Shown here: positions 8,901-16,882 of the stretch, piece by piece
How the letters are laid out: the number at the start of each line of letters is the position of its first letter
How positions within the stretch are numbered: position 1 is the stretch's first letter
Source of the DNA: Oscillospiraceae bacterium
GTDB lineage: Bacteria; Bacillota; Clostridia; UBA1212; UBA1255
Reading direction: 5' to 3'
Assembly (NCBI GenBank): GCA_015069165.1
Contig: SVJD01000008.1
Coordinates: forward strand, 1 to 62,355
DNA: 62,355 nt
The notes under the pieces: model-generated
The model's input: only the letters and a program-made list of their open reading frames with translations
Told to the model about the DNA's origin: nothing
The model's database searches: none
Made by a program: the position numbers and the translations under genes

Positions 8901-9258
8901 AAATTCAGTTAAGGTTCGCTACATTAACGGCAGATATTGTGGCACCATGCAGTACTTTAACGAAGGCGACACAGCTCTTTATCAAGGTTTGTTCTTGCGC
9001 GCCGGTGTTCATAAGTGTTCTTTTGATATGATAACAGGAGAAACAGGGGCATATATATTTGCTCAAAATATCCGCACAGGTGAAATCATCGCAGAAAAGC
9101 ACGTTGTTGCTCTTGGTGATTTCCATACTCTCGATATTAAGTTGAACCTTAGTGAAGACACTGATTTATATATCGGTTTGAGACATCCTGCTGATACTAC
9201 TTCAGCTGATGAGTTTGTTGCTCTTGATAAGGCAAAAGTTGAAAGTGTAGAAGTATAA
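5998..9258 (+). CDS. Ogt-like O6-alkylguanine methyltransferase fused to beta-helix GH28/pectate-lyase-like protein
   Basis: 1086 residues from the ATG at 5998, preferred because GGAGGAG ends 7 bases upstream; an in-frame TTG at 5983 precedes the Shine-Dalgarno site. Residues about 1-155 match methylated-DNA-protein-cysteine methyltransferases: YLASPIGTLVIEA at the start, IPHGETISCNDLAERLNKPQAVRAI (helix-turn-helix region), then the acceptor motif IPCHRIVG (Cys125) and FSGGIKVQEQLLEFE. Residues ~160-570 are beta-rich and unrecognised. Around residue 580, FNAKGDGCTDDTDAIQAAID is the classic start of a pectate-lyase-3/GH28 beta-helix, with a SNDDGVV segment (Asp803-804) as candidate catalytic acids. 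The last ~170 residues may be a carbohydrate-binding domain. No signal peptide. The frame is uninterrupted, so the fusion is genuine unless misassembled. Confidence 0.85.
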   Translation: MNIYKEYLASPIGTLVIEADNEAITSIKILPAGKVPEEGNKTNIFTELCCMQLNEYFKGDRRTFDFPYRLNGTDFKNTVWAEIAKIPHGETISCNDLAERLNKPQAVRAIAEAANECNIMFAIPCHRIVGGEGALSSFSGGIKVQEQLLEFEKEPQYYTKFNFADAQKRRGKVPTNRITGRFIYDITDTVFETEQDEVLSAHKTHTFPVGFSLEGCSGFTLEADAFMVREYEPVDVLKQEVVITFYNAAETFVTKAILSPGENKLHYDINDMTFSDVYKISIFSAKPLRNVKISKLNVLDNYFRYKGQLPFYTTNGCTLTEKDYTLVCGIDGKAQLESYVFPDSKNFTYNMKMPIRNTIFVVLKNMSTATKMKLYYKTTVNTEYCEENSVELPISRCPEYKAYYFNLSATPGLEGRLMQFMLETNGTGEIIIREYSFEEEKVIAENAGDITSCVAQNDIISLTGYVTPSYIVDGAMISVYATAMRNDKRGPEGKEFLIEVPLSDAVNGTLKDGSAQFSVTGIPFQNGPITRLSSQFVAFITIGEKIIPIGERFYIENYEDFQTNPYYFELPDYSVRVTDAPFNAKGDGCTDDTDAIQAAIDAVWKQGGGKIIIPGPTAEDDKATQFYGRRFRITNILLRSRTELHFEDGAILWQSPIYRDYKYIPDYGHDIDIGGITWSHGFLVSNLPTVQCADSEYVKITGFGKIRSYDTGAEEGVVMPFYSTGCADRIHQVPIAFFQVNHVELKDFELVRTNNYHAPIYGCRYVYAANMKLHEVRCVSGDGFGLSRGTHHAVLNRNFFQSNDDGVVLGGCYFDPRGLVWWKSRLGKHGGTRHVKIVHSYMNSGGGKAIAFIPWGTSDPNIEMQEISDITVYDNHLVCVNPVGAWYDNPYNGKFPFDNSETDDYSPIKSVRVFNNIYEGDTNIGPVQATDFITDCNIHSTGDFRNGDFELSKIPGLANWSYKLNKNKNSVKVRYINGRYCGTMQYFNEGDTALYQGLFLRAGVHKCSFDMITGETGAYIFAQNIRTGEIIAEKHVVALGDFHTLDIKLNLSEDTDLYIGLRHPADTTSADEFVALDKAKVESVEV

Positions 9259-9267
9259 TAAAATTAA

Positions 9268-9690
9268 TTAACGAAAAGTTTTGGCTATATAGGCTGCTAT
9301 AATTCCGATAACAGCGCTTAGAAGATAAAATAGCAGCCATAAAATGGCCATAAAAGAAAATTCAACAAAAATCAAATATGTTAAAAGCAAAATAGCAGCG
9401 CCGGCGGCGAGATTCATTACAAGGTCCTTATTTAAAAGAACCGAAATGAAAGCGCCAATGAACGCTGCTATTGGTATTATTACGTACTTAGCATATATCG
9501 CTCTATCGTTTTCGTCTGAAACGGCTATAAACAAAAAAACAAAAAATATTGCTACTGTAATCGCATTAACAACAGCAGATGTAATCAGAATTCTTTTATT
9601 ATCATTCTGAACAGGTCGAACCTTTCTATTAGCTCTCTGAATGTTTTTATTGTTATTTCTGCTTCTGTTACTGCCGTATATAGAGCTCAT
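9268..9690 (-). CDS. Hypothetical four-helix membrane protein
   Basis: 140 residues. A basic, Asn-rich N-terminus (about 30 residues; SRNNNKNIQRANRKVRP) precedes four hydrophobic segments near residues 34-57, 67-84, 90-108 and 112-135. No recognisable family motif. AAAGGATTTG about 10 bases upstream serves as the Shine-Dalgarno site. It is the last gene of the ACT/HlyD-like/yggS/sepF operon, only 23 bp after sepF, so an envelope or division role is possible but inferred from position alone. Confidence 0.7.
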   Translation of the reverse strand: MSSIYGSNRSRNNNKNIQRANRKVRPVQNDNKRILITSAVVNAITVAIFFVFLFIAVSDENDRAIYAKYVIIPIAAFIGAFISVLLNKDLVMNLAAGAAILLLTYLIFVEFSFMAILWLLFYLLSAVIGIIAAYIAKTFR

Positions 9691-9713
9691 ATTAATTACA
9701 AATCCTTTATATA

Positions 9714-10304
9714 TTAAAACAAGAATGACTCGATACTGTCTTCTTCCTCTTCTGCTTCTGAAAAAATATCAACCTCACGAGGAGCTATTATGTAAATCAT
9801 CTCAGAAACACGCTGAATATTGCAATCAAGAGCAAAGCAACAACCGGAAACGAAATCGTATATACGACGTTTATCTGCGGCATTTCTTACAAGCTCAAGA
9901 TTAAGCACTACTGTCATGTGACCTTTAAGATGCTCGCCCACAATCTGGCAATCATCATATTCGTAAGGCTTTGAAAGAACAACTCTTAAATTTGAAGCTG
10001 CGCCCATATTAAGGATACGGCTTCTGTCAGAAACACTGCTTGAGCCTGCGTAACTTCCCGAAGAGCGACTTGTTTTTCTTGCTTTAGCGCCTGAAGCTGA
10101 ACCTGCAGAAGCATACGCAGAATAATCCGAAGAAGCAAAAATTTCATCGTCGGATTCATCATCATAATTTTCAATTTCATCAACTTGAGCTTCGTCGTAG
10201 AAAGCGTCGATGTCCTCATCAACGTACGAACTTGTGTCGCGAGCAACAGACTCTGTGCCGCCAAAACCTATAAGATCCTTGAAACGTGTCTTAAAATCAG
10301 CCAT
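9714..10304 (-). CDS. sepF: Cell division protein SepF
   Basis: 196 residues. An N-terminal amphipathic stretch (MADFKTRFKDLIGF) would target the membrane. An acidic, Ser-rich linker (about 15-100) follows, and the C-terminal ~85 residues form the SepF domain, with LRVVLSKPYEYDDCQIVGEHL and VVLNLELVRNAADKRRIYDFVSG followed by YIIAPREVDI. SepF polymerises into rings, binds the FtsZ tail and anchors the Z-ring. GAGGAGG precedes the ATG. The order yggS-sepF matches the conserved Gram-positive division cluster. Confidence 0.95.
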   Translation of the reverse strand: MADFKTRFKDLIGFGGTESVARDTSSYVDEDIDAFYDEAQVDEIENYDDESDDEIFASSDYSAYASAGSASGAKARKTSRSSGSYAGSSSVSDRSRILNMGAASNLRVVLSKPYEYDDCQIVGEHLKGHMTVVLNLELVRNAADKRRIYDFVSGCCFALDCNIQRVSEMIYIIAPREVDIFSEAEEEEDSIESFLF

Positions 10305-10353
10305 TATTAAGTTTCCTCCTCATCTTTTGCACTTAAAAAATCTTTTGTAAAAA

Positions 10354-11043
10354 TTAATGAAATATGCCTGTACCTACACGGACCATATTAGACCCTTCTT
10401 CTATTGCATAAGAAAAATCATTAGTCATTCCCATTGACAAGTAAGACATATTTACATTATGCCCTTTTTGCGAACCTATGTCAATATATTTTTTATGCAA
10501 TTTTGCAAAAATACTGCGTAATTCGCACTCATTTGCTTCGAAAGGAGCCATTGTCATAAGTCCTTTTAGGCATATATTGTCAAATTTGGTAAATTCTTCC
10601 ACAAATCTGTCAATTTCTTCGATTCCCACACCATGCTTGCTTTCTTCGCCGGAAACATTAACCTGCAAAAGGCAATCCATTTTAATGCCTTTTTTGGTCG
10701 CACATTTATTTATTTCTTCTGCAAGATGCATACTGTCTACCGAGTGTATAAGCGGTACTTTATCTATAATATATTTAACCTTATTTGTCTGAAGACTTCC
10801 TATGAGATGCCATTTGGCATCCTCAAAATTATACTGAGCCGTTGTTTCAAGCTTTTCAAGAAGACATTGCACTCTATTTTCTGCAAAAACGCGTTGTCCT
10901 GCATTGTACGCTTCGGCAACCTCCTCCGCTCCGACAGTTTTGGTTACTGCCACAAGAGTAATATCCTCTCTATTTCTGCCGCTCTTTTTAGCAGCCTCTT
11001 CTATCTTTTGGTTTATTTCAGCCAAATTTTCACGAATCGTCAT
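10354..11043 (-). CDS. yggS: YggS/PLPBP family pyridoxal-phosphate homeostasis protein
   Basis: 229 residues, the family norm. LVAVTKTVGAEEVAEAYNAGQRVFAENRVQ contains the PLP-lysine (VTK, Lys35) and the ENRVQ motif. WHLIGSLQTNKVKYI and LSMGMTNDFSYAIEEGSNMVRVGTGIF are the phosphate-binding signatures. It binds PLP as a single-domain TIM barrel and is thought to buffer free PLP; no catalytic reaction is established. GGAGGG lies before the ATG, and the gene follows the HlyD-like gene by 2 bp, so it is translationally close-coupled. Confidence 0.94.
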   Translation of the reverse strand: MTIRENLAEINQKIEEAAKKSGRNREDITLVAVTKTVGAEEVAEAYNAGQRVFAENRVQCLLEKLETTAQYNFEDAKWHLIGSLQTNKVKYIIDKVPLIHSVDSMHLAEEINKCATKKGIKMDCLLQVNVSGEESKHGVGIEEIDRFVEEFTKFDNICLKGLMTMAPFEANECELRSIFAKLHKKYIDIGSQKGHNVNMSYLSMGMTNDFSYAIEEGSNMVRVGTGIFH

Positions 11044-11045
11044 TT

Positions 11046-12701
11046 CTACCCTCCGATAATTTGTCCGTCCGACACTTTTTCGTGATTTACTATATAAATA
11101 TCATTTACACGCACACTCGTGATGCCCTCTGCTTCTTTATCCGCAAAACCGTTTGAAGGACTGATAATTGCATACTCCCCGTCTGTCGCAAGAACATTTA
11201 CATATACATATGTCACATAATTTGCTCTCAATATGGCAATTCTCGCCGTGAGTCCGGCTGAATCCCATTCAGAAAGGGCTCTTTTGGGCACTTTTAAGCC
11301 TTCCATGTGGTCAATTACAAGTTCTGCATCGATAACTCTTTGGGAAACAGAACCTACAAGGCCTGTTGAAGATTCCAGTAAAACATACGTCTTATCGCCA
11401 AATTTCAATGTTTCTTCCACTTTTGCTTCTACAGAGAAATCTCGCGTCTTTGCCCTTACTGTTATTTGTTTTCCCGGTTTGAATACGGAATAGTCAAGTC
11501 CGGTCACATCTGCTGTTATGTAATAAGTTACATCAGGTGTTATTCTTGCTACGGTTTGTCCCGCACTGACACTTGCTCCCACTGTGTAAGCTAAATCGGA
11601 AGCCTCAAATTTAAGCGCAAATTCCGAAATAAAGTTTCCTGTTTCGCCTTTTTTGCTTATATATTCTGAAATTTGAGAAACCTTTTGAGTTGCCTCTCCT
11701 GCTTTATTATCTGCATAAAAAGAAACTACACCTGCGTGTGAAGTTTTAACTTCTTGCATATAATTTTGTAAATTTGACAAAATTTGCTCTCTTTCGTTCT
11801 TTAAGCTCGTAATGTATGCATCTGTAGATTCCGCATTCATCATAATTTCGTGCTTTGTTTCAAAAAGCGCATTAAGTTCTCTCAAAGCAGAAGAATATTC
11901 CGACAAACCGGAAGAATCCGACGACATTCCGGAAAGTACAACAGTAAGGTTTGCTATTTCCTCATTCAGTGTACCAAACTCTGTATGTTGATTTTCCACA
12001 TAAGACGCAGCATTTTGCGCGGCATTAATTTTATCTTCTGTGTTGCGCAGAGAAACGAGTTCTTCTTCAAATTCAGGTTTTACGACATACCCGACAATCG
12101 CGCCTGCCGCAACTCTGTCACCATCATTAACTGCAGCGATTAATTTTCCGGAAAATTCAGCATTAACGCCGTGTTCCTCTCTGATTATTTGAGCTTTTGC
12201 ATTATAAACATTTTCAATAGTACCTGTAGACAAAAAGGCTTGCTCTATGCCGTTTTTTTTATCTCCTATGCTGAATATAAACAAGCACGCAACACCTGCA
12301 ATCAGCAAAAGCACCAACGCAACTTTTACGATGTTTGAAATATTTTTAACACGCTTCGGTTTTCTTTCCCTGATGCGTCTTTCATGAGGAGGCAATTCTT
12401 TTGTCGGAATTCTTGAATATAGCTTCTTTTTATGTGAAGCTTTATTCTCAGTTTTTGAAGGCTGCTTATCCGGTGTTTTTTTATTCGGCTCCTTAGCAGT
12501 CTCTTTTTTTATTTTTTGTTTTGTTTCGTTTTCTTTCTTCGGTGTTCTGTCCGAAACTCTTGTTTCTTTTTGAGGCACAGAAGTACTGACAGCAGGACGC
12601 GAGACAGGTTTTTCTATCTTATGTCCGTAGCTGTCGTATCTTTCGCTCGATTTTTCTCCGACTTTAACAAGAGTTCTTTTTCTTTTGTTATCTTCTGCCA
12701 T
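11046..12701 (-). CDS. HlyD-like single-pass membrane protein of the sepF cluster
   Basis: 551 residues. The first ~125 are highly charged, Lys/Pro/Thr-rich and presumably cytoplasmic. One membrane helix follows (IVKVALVLLLIAGVACLFIFSI, about 126-148, shown in part). The outside part has membrane-fusion-protein features: GKLIAAVNDGDRVAAGAIVGYV (a lipoyl-like hairpin), a coiled-coil middle, and a second half-motif GASVSAGQTVARITPD. No outer membrane is expected here, and no ABC partner is adjacent, so it is probably a structural envelope protein rather than an efflux adaptor. Its ATG overlaps the stop of the ACT gene by one base. Confidence 0.8.
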   Translation of the reverse strand: MAEDNKRKRTLVKVGEKSSERYDSYGHKIEKPVSRPAVSTSVPQKETRVSDRTPKKENETKQKIKKETAKEPNKKTPDKQPSKTENKASHKKKLYSRIPTKELPPHERRIRERKPKRVKNISNIVKVALVLLLIAGVACLFIFSIGDKKNGIEQAFLSTGTIENVYNAKAQIIREEHGVNAEFSGKLIAAVNDGDRVAAGAIVGYVVKPEFEEELVSLRNTEDKINAAQNAASYVENQHTEFGTLNEEIANLTVVLSGMSSDSSGLSEYSSALRELNALFETKHEIMMNAESTDAYITSLKNEREQILSNLQNYMQEVKTSHAGVVSFYADNKAGEATQKVSQISEYISKKGETGNFISEFALKFEASDLAYTVGASVSAGQTVARITPDVTYYITADVTGLDYSVFKPGKQITVRAKTRDFSVEAKVEETLKFGDKTYVLLESSTGLVGSVSQRVIDAELVIDHMEGLKVPKRALSEWDSAGLTARIAILRANYVTYVYVNVLATDGEYAIISPSNGFADKEAEGITSVRVNDIYIVNHEKVSDGQIIGG

Positions 12702-13132
12702 TACAGACTATATACCTCTTCATCTTTTAAAACCGTTATACCGGCTTGTGTCAATACTGTTGTTGCCGCAGGGATATCCTCAACACGGAATATTACAAGA
12801 GCTTTGCTCTGTGTCTTGCCAACGAACGCATAAATATAATCGACTCCGATTTGCTTGGAATTAAGTGCATCGAGAGCAACCGACAACGAACCTGCGGTAT
12901 CTTCTATTGCAATAGCCAAAACGGGTGTTGTAGTTACCGTAAAGCCTGCTTCGCGAAGAATCTTCTCTGCCATATCGGGATTGCTTACTATAAGTCGCAA
13001 TATACCGAAATGTGTAGTATCAGCAATAGAGATTGCGTTAATATCTATATTATTTGAACCCAAAACCTTAGTCACGTCAGCAAGTCTTCCCGCCTTATTT
13101 TCGAGAAAAACAGAAATTTGTTTTACACTCAT
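12701..13132 (-). CDS. Tandem ACT-domain amino-acid-binding protein
   Basis: 143 residues composed of two ACT repeats. The first starts QISVFLENKAGRLADVTKVL with DINAISIADT; the second contains VLAIAIEDTAGSLSVALDALN with VDYIYAFVG. Standalone double-ACT proteins bind small ligands, usually amino acids, and act as sensors. It is the first gene of the leftward operon, driven by the promoter at 13165-13193, and overlaps the HlyD-like start by one base. Just 73 bp separate it from the iorB stop upstream. Confidence 0.88.
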   Translation of the reverse strand: MSVKQISVFLENKAGRLADVTKVLGSNNIDINAISIADTTHFGILRLIVSNPDMAEKILREAGFTVTTTPVLAIAIEDTAGSLSVALDALNSKQIGVDYIYAFVGKTQSKALVIFRVEDIPAATTVLTQAGITVLKDEEVYSL

Positions 13133-13164
13133 GGTCGTGTACCCCTTTCTAATGTTTTTGTTTT

Positions 13165-13193
13165 AGTATAACACGTAATTTTCTTTATATCAA
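13165..13193 (-). promoter_or_regulatory. Promoter of the ACT-HlyD-yggS-sepF operon
   Basis: On the reverse strand, TTGATA (13193-13188), 17-bp spacer, TATACT (13170-13165), 33 bp before the ATG. A strong match. Confidence 0.75.
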
Positions 13194-13205
13194 CGAAGTT
13201 TACGT

Positions 13206-13790
13206 TTATACATTCAAACCCTTTTGCAATGCCTTTTCGTTAATGTCATATAATTTTGCAGGTATCACGCGTTTTAAACTTTCCGTCCAAATATCTTTTG
13301 AAACTTCCGGAAGTTTTGATGCCAAAACGCCGAGAAGTACAACATTTACCGCTTTTACGCTGCCGCATTCTTCTGCCATTTTTAAAGCATCCAATGTAAC
13401 CAACTCAATGTCGGATTTTTCAAGAACTTCCAAAATATTATCGGGGTATTTCGCAGCGCCGAAAACTACGGGCATCGGATTGATTTTCTGAACATTCGTA
13501 ATTACTGTGCCGCCTTTTTTCAAGTACGGGAGCCAGCGTATTGCCTCGAGTTGCTCAAATGCCAAAATAACGTCTGCCTCTCCTTCGTCAATTATAGGTG
13601 ATGCAATTTTATCGCCAATCTTAACGCAAGTAATAACACTGCCGCCTCTTTGGGACATCCCATGTACTTCTGAAACTTTAACGTCTTTGCCGCTCAAAGC
13701 CGCTGCCGCGCCCAAGAATTTAGAAGCAAGCAACGTACCCTGTCCGCCTACACCTACTATTAAAACGTTTAAACAGTCAAGATTTTTCAT
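13206..13790 (-). CDS. iorB: Indolepyruvate ferredoxin oxidoreductase, beta subunit
   Basis: 194 residues. NVLIVGVGGQGTLLASKFLG is the gamma-domain nucleotide-like start of 2-oxoacid:ferredoxin oxidoreductases, and VSEVHGMSQRGGSVITCVK is the conserved GMSQRGG motif. With IorA it decarboxylates indolepyruvate, phenylpyruvate and hydroxyphenylpyruvate to aryl-acetyl-CoA while reducing ferredoxin. It starts 3 bp after the iorA stop with GGAGGAG upstream, an obvious operon. Confidence 0.95.
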   Translation of the reverse strand: MKNLDCLNVLIVGVGGQGTLLASKFLGAAAALSGKDVKVSEVHGMSQRGGSVITCVKIGDKIASPIIDEGEADVILAFEQLEAIRWLPYLKKGGTVITNVQKINPMPVVFGAAKYPDNILEVLEKSDIELVTLDALKMAEECGSVKAVNVVLLGVLASKLPEVSKDIWTESLKRVIPAKLYDINEKALQKGLNV

Positions 13791-13792
13791 GC

Positions 13793-15541
13793 TTACTCCT
13801 CCTTACCTATAGCACCGAATGCACACATTTGCTCGCAAAGTCCGCATCCCAAACAAATTGATTTATCTATTTTATATACGCCGTCTTCGCAATAAATTGC
13901 AGGACAACCGAGTTTCATACAAGCTCCGCACTTTCTGCACTTTTCAGAATTTATATCTACCGGTGCGCCGTATTTTACGCTTTTAAGAAGTGCGCAAGGC
14001 CTTTGTGCAATAATTACAGAAGGCTCATCTGCTTCAATTTCCTCTTTAACTGCCGCTCTGAATTTTTTCATATCAAAAGGATCTTCGACTCTTACTCTCT
14101 TAACGCCTACAGCTTCTGCAAGTTTAACGAGATTTACAGCAGGAGCTTCTTCTCCTTTAATTGTATGTCCCGTTGTAGGATTCTGTTGGTGTCCCGTCAT
14201 ACCTGTAATAGAGTTATCGAGAATAATAACAGTCGATGTACCTTTATTATACACAATATCAATAAGTCCCGTGATACCTGAATGCATAAATGTGGAATCG
14301 CCAATCACCGCAACTGTCGGCAACTTCTCGCCGAACTGCGCGTCTGCCATGTTCATTCCGTGTGCCATACTTACGGAAGCTCCCATGCAGATACAAGTAT
14401 CAACTGCTTCGTAAGGTTTCATAGCACCCAATGTATAACATCCGATGTCGCCGGAAACTCTTACTTTCATATTTGAAAGTACATAGAACACACCTCTGTG
14501 AGGGCATCCGGGGCATAATACAGGAGGTCTTGCAGGTGCTTCCACTGCTTCTGCTGCCTGAGCGGAATCAGGTGTTTCACCTTTGTATGCTTTTCTGATA
14601 ATTGTAGTATTAAGCTCGCCTTGATTTGTGAAGTATTTTTTACCTTCAACTTTTGTGATACCCATTTGGCGTATGTAATTTTCAATAAACGGCTCTAATT
14701 CTTCTATAACAAGAAGTTCATCAACGCTTTCTGCAAATTCACGAATCAATTTGTCGGGAAGGGGATGTACCATACCGATTTTGAGAATTGATGCGTCAGG
14801 GAAAACTTCTTTTGTGTATTGATAACTGATACCCGATGTTATAATACCGAGTTTTTTGTCTTTGTACTCTACTGCATTTACACCTGAGCTTGCATCTTCT
14901 GCGAACTCTCTTAATTTTGCCGTTCTTTCGTCTACGATGATGTGGCGTTTCTTTGCCATACCGGGCATCATTACGTATTTCATTGTATCTTTTTTATACG
15001 GCTTTTTGCCCTGTTCTTTGCGGTCTGAAAGCTCTGCCAAGCTTCTGGCGTGTGCAATACGTGTTGTAAGTCTCAAAATTACCGGAGTGTCAAACTTTTC
15101 ACTTATTTCAAATGCCTTTTTTGTAAAATCTTTACATTCTTGGGCATCGGCAGGCTCTAACATAGGAACGTGTGCTGACAATGCGTAATATCTGGAATCC
15201 TGCTCGTTTTGTGAACTGTGCATTCCGGGGTCATCTGCAACAACAATTACAAGACCTCCGTTAACGCCTGTATACGCAACCGTAAACAACGGATCTGCCG
15301 CAACATTCAGTCCTACGTGCTTCATGCAGCACATGGATCTTGCCCCTGCAACTGCCGCACCTATAGCTACTTCTGCCGCAACTTTTTCGTTAGGGGCCCA
15401 TTCGCAGAAAACCTCGTTGTATTTTGCCATAACTTCTGTAATTTCCGTACTTGGTGTTCCCGGGTACGAGGAAACCACATTTACTCCTGCTTCCCACGCT
15501 CCGCGTGCAACAGCTTCATTACCTAAAAGTAATTCTTTCAT
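13793..15541 (-). CDS. iorA: Indolepyruvate ferredoxin oxidoreductase, alpha subunit
   Basis: 582 residues, the family length. The N-terminal pyrimidine-binding domain has SSYPGTPSTEITEVM. The thiamine-diphosphate domain has LCPGCPHRGVFYVL, GDIGCYTLGAMKPY and GDSTFMHSGITGLIDIVYN (the GDS motif). The C-terminus carries two ferredoxin-type clusters, CRKCGACMKLGCPAIYC and CLGCGLCEQMCAFGAI, each with four Cys ligands. It acts in anaerobic aromatic amino acid catabolism, generating reduced ferredoxin and aryl-acetyl-CoA. GGAGG lies before the ATG. Confidence 0.97.
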   Translation of the reverse strand: MKELLLGNEAVARGAWEAGVNVVSSYPGTPSTEITEVMAKYNEVFCEWAPNEKVAAEVAIGAAVAGARSMCCMKHVGLNVAADPLFTVAYTGVNGGLVIVVADDPGMHSSQNEQDSRYYALSAHVPMLEPADAQECKDFTKKAFEISEKFDTPVILRLTTRIAHARSLAELSDRKEQGKKPYKKDTMKYVMMPGMAKKRHIIVDERTAKLREFAEDASSGVNAVEYKDKKLGIITSGISYQYTKEVFPDASILKIGMVHPLPDKLIREFAESVDELLVIEELEPFIENYIRQMGITKVEGKKYFTNQGELNTTIIRKAYKGETPDSAQAAEAVEAPARPPVLCPGCPHRGVFYVLSNMKVRVSGDIGCYTLGAMKPYEAVDTCICMGASVSMAHGMNMADAQFGEKLPTVAVIGDSTFMHSGITGLIDIVYNKGTSTVIILDNSITGMTGHQQNPTTGHTIKGEEAPAVNLVKLAEAVGVKRVRVEDPFDMKKFRAAVKEEIEADEPSVIIAQRPCALLKSVKYGAPVDINSEKCRKCGACMKLGCPAIYCEDGVYKIDKSICLGCGLCEQMCAFGAIGKEE

Positions 15542-15553
15542 TGTTTACCTCCG

Positions 15554-16846
15554 TCATTGATTTCTTAAATCGTGTACTCTCTTTGCTTTGCCATTGATAT
15601 AACGCTCTAATGATTTGGGCTCTGCCAATGTAATTTTAGCGTCTATCAAAAGATTTGATCTTACTTTTTCTCTGATTTTATTTGTAAGTGCTTCAAGTTC
15701 TCCGTATTTTTCAAGCAGTGCCGAATCTGCAAGTTCAACTTTTAACTCAAGCTGATCCATATATCCTTTTTTTGTTACTATAATCTCATAATGCGGTCCG
15801 ATATGCGGCATTCCCAAAAGCAAACTTTCTATCTGGCTGGGGAAAACATTTACGCCTTTAATTATGAGCATATCGTCTGAACGGCCTTTTACTTTTGCCA
15901 TTCTTGCAGAAGTTCTGCCGCACTTACACGGTGCAAAATTGATAGAAGTTATGTCTTTTGTTCTGTATCTCAAAACAGGTACGCCTTCTTTTGTAAGGGT
16001 TGTAAGTACGAGTTCGCCTTCTTCCTCGGGATTTTTTACCTCCAGTGTGTCGCTGTCAATAATTTCATACAAGAAACTGTCTTCGTTGATGTGCATTCCG
16101 TCATGCTCCAAACATTCGCCGGAAACGCCGGGGCCTTGTACCTCTGTCAAACCGTAATTCTCCGTACACTCGATTCCCCAAAGTTTTTCGATTTGGCGGC
16201 GCATTTCTGCTGTGTGGCCTTCTCCTCCGAAAAGTCCTACTCTGACTTTGTGCTGTAAGTTTCTTTCCTGTACCAATTCGCCTAAGTGGAGTACATAAGA
16301 AGGAGTTCCTACAAGCACCGTAACACCGAAGTCTTCTATAAACATAAGTTGTCTTTCGGAATTTCCCGATGATGCCGGTACTACTGTTACTCCCATGTTT
16401 TCAAGACCTTGGTATAAACCAAAACCACCCGTAAACATTCCGAAGCCGAATACTATCTGTGCAATGTCTTCATGCGTAACGCCTGCCATTGCGGCAATTC
16501 TGGAAATATTTTCCTTCCACACATCCATATCGTTCTTTGTGTAGCCGAAAACAACCGGTTTACCTGTTGTACCGGAACTTGCGTGAAGTCTTACAATCTT
16601 GCTCATAGGCTCTGCGAAAAGCTTAAAAGGATAGTTTTCTCTCAAGTCAAGCTTTGATGTGTAGGGGATTTTTTCAATATCCTTAAGCGTCTGTATGTGC
16701 TCCGGTTTTAAACCGATTTTATCAAAACGATCTCTGTAAAATTGTACGTTTTCGTACGCTCTTTTTACGGTCCATTTTAATCTTTCCAATTTAATTTCAT
16801 CGTATTCTTTTCTTGAAAGGCATTCCTTGCCGGGATTCCAAATCAT
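15554..16846 (-). CDS. paaK: Phenylacetate-CoA ligase family protein
   Basis: 430 residues. Adenylate-forming enzyme with LHASSGTTGKPVVFGYT (P-loop), VQGPGVSGECLEHDGMH (the PaaK-specific GPGV region), RTKDITSI and GRSDDMLIIKGVNVFPSQIE. Next to IorAB it most likely interconverts arylacetates and aryl-acetyl-CoA, and in this direction could harvest ATP from the CoA thioester. Twelve bp separate it from iorA. AAGGAGTTG provides the Shine-Dalgarno site. Confidence 0.93.
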   Translation of the reverse strand: MIWNPGKECLSRKEYDEIKLERLKWTVKRAYENVQFYRDRFDKIGLKPEHIQTLKDIEKIPYTSKLDLRENYPFKLFAEPMSKIVRLHASSGTTGKPVVFGYTKNDMDVWKENISRIAAMAGVTHEDIAQIVFGFGMFTGGFGLYQGLENMGVTVVPASSGNSERQLMFIEDFGVTVLVGTPSYVLHLGELVQERNLQHKVRVGLFGGEGHTAEMRRQIEKLWGIECTENYGLTEVQGPGVSGECLEHDGMHINEDSFLYEIIDSDTLEVKNPEEEGELVLTTLTKEGVPVLRYRTKDITSINFAPCKCGRTSARMAKVKGRSDDMLIIKGVNVFPSQIESLLLGMPHIGPHYEIIVTKKGYMDQLELKVELADSALLEKYGELEALTNKIREKVRSNLLIDAKITLAEPKSLERYINGKAKRVHDLRNQ

Positions 16847-16882
16847 TGACTACAACTCCTTATTCGAACTTCTGAAATTTTA

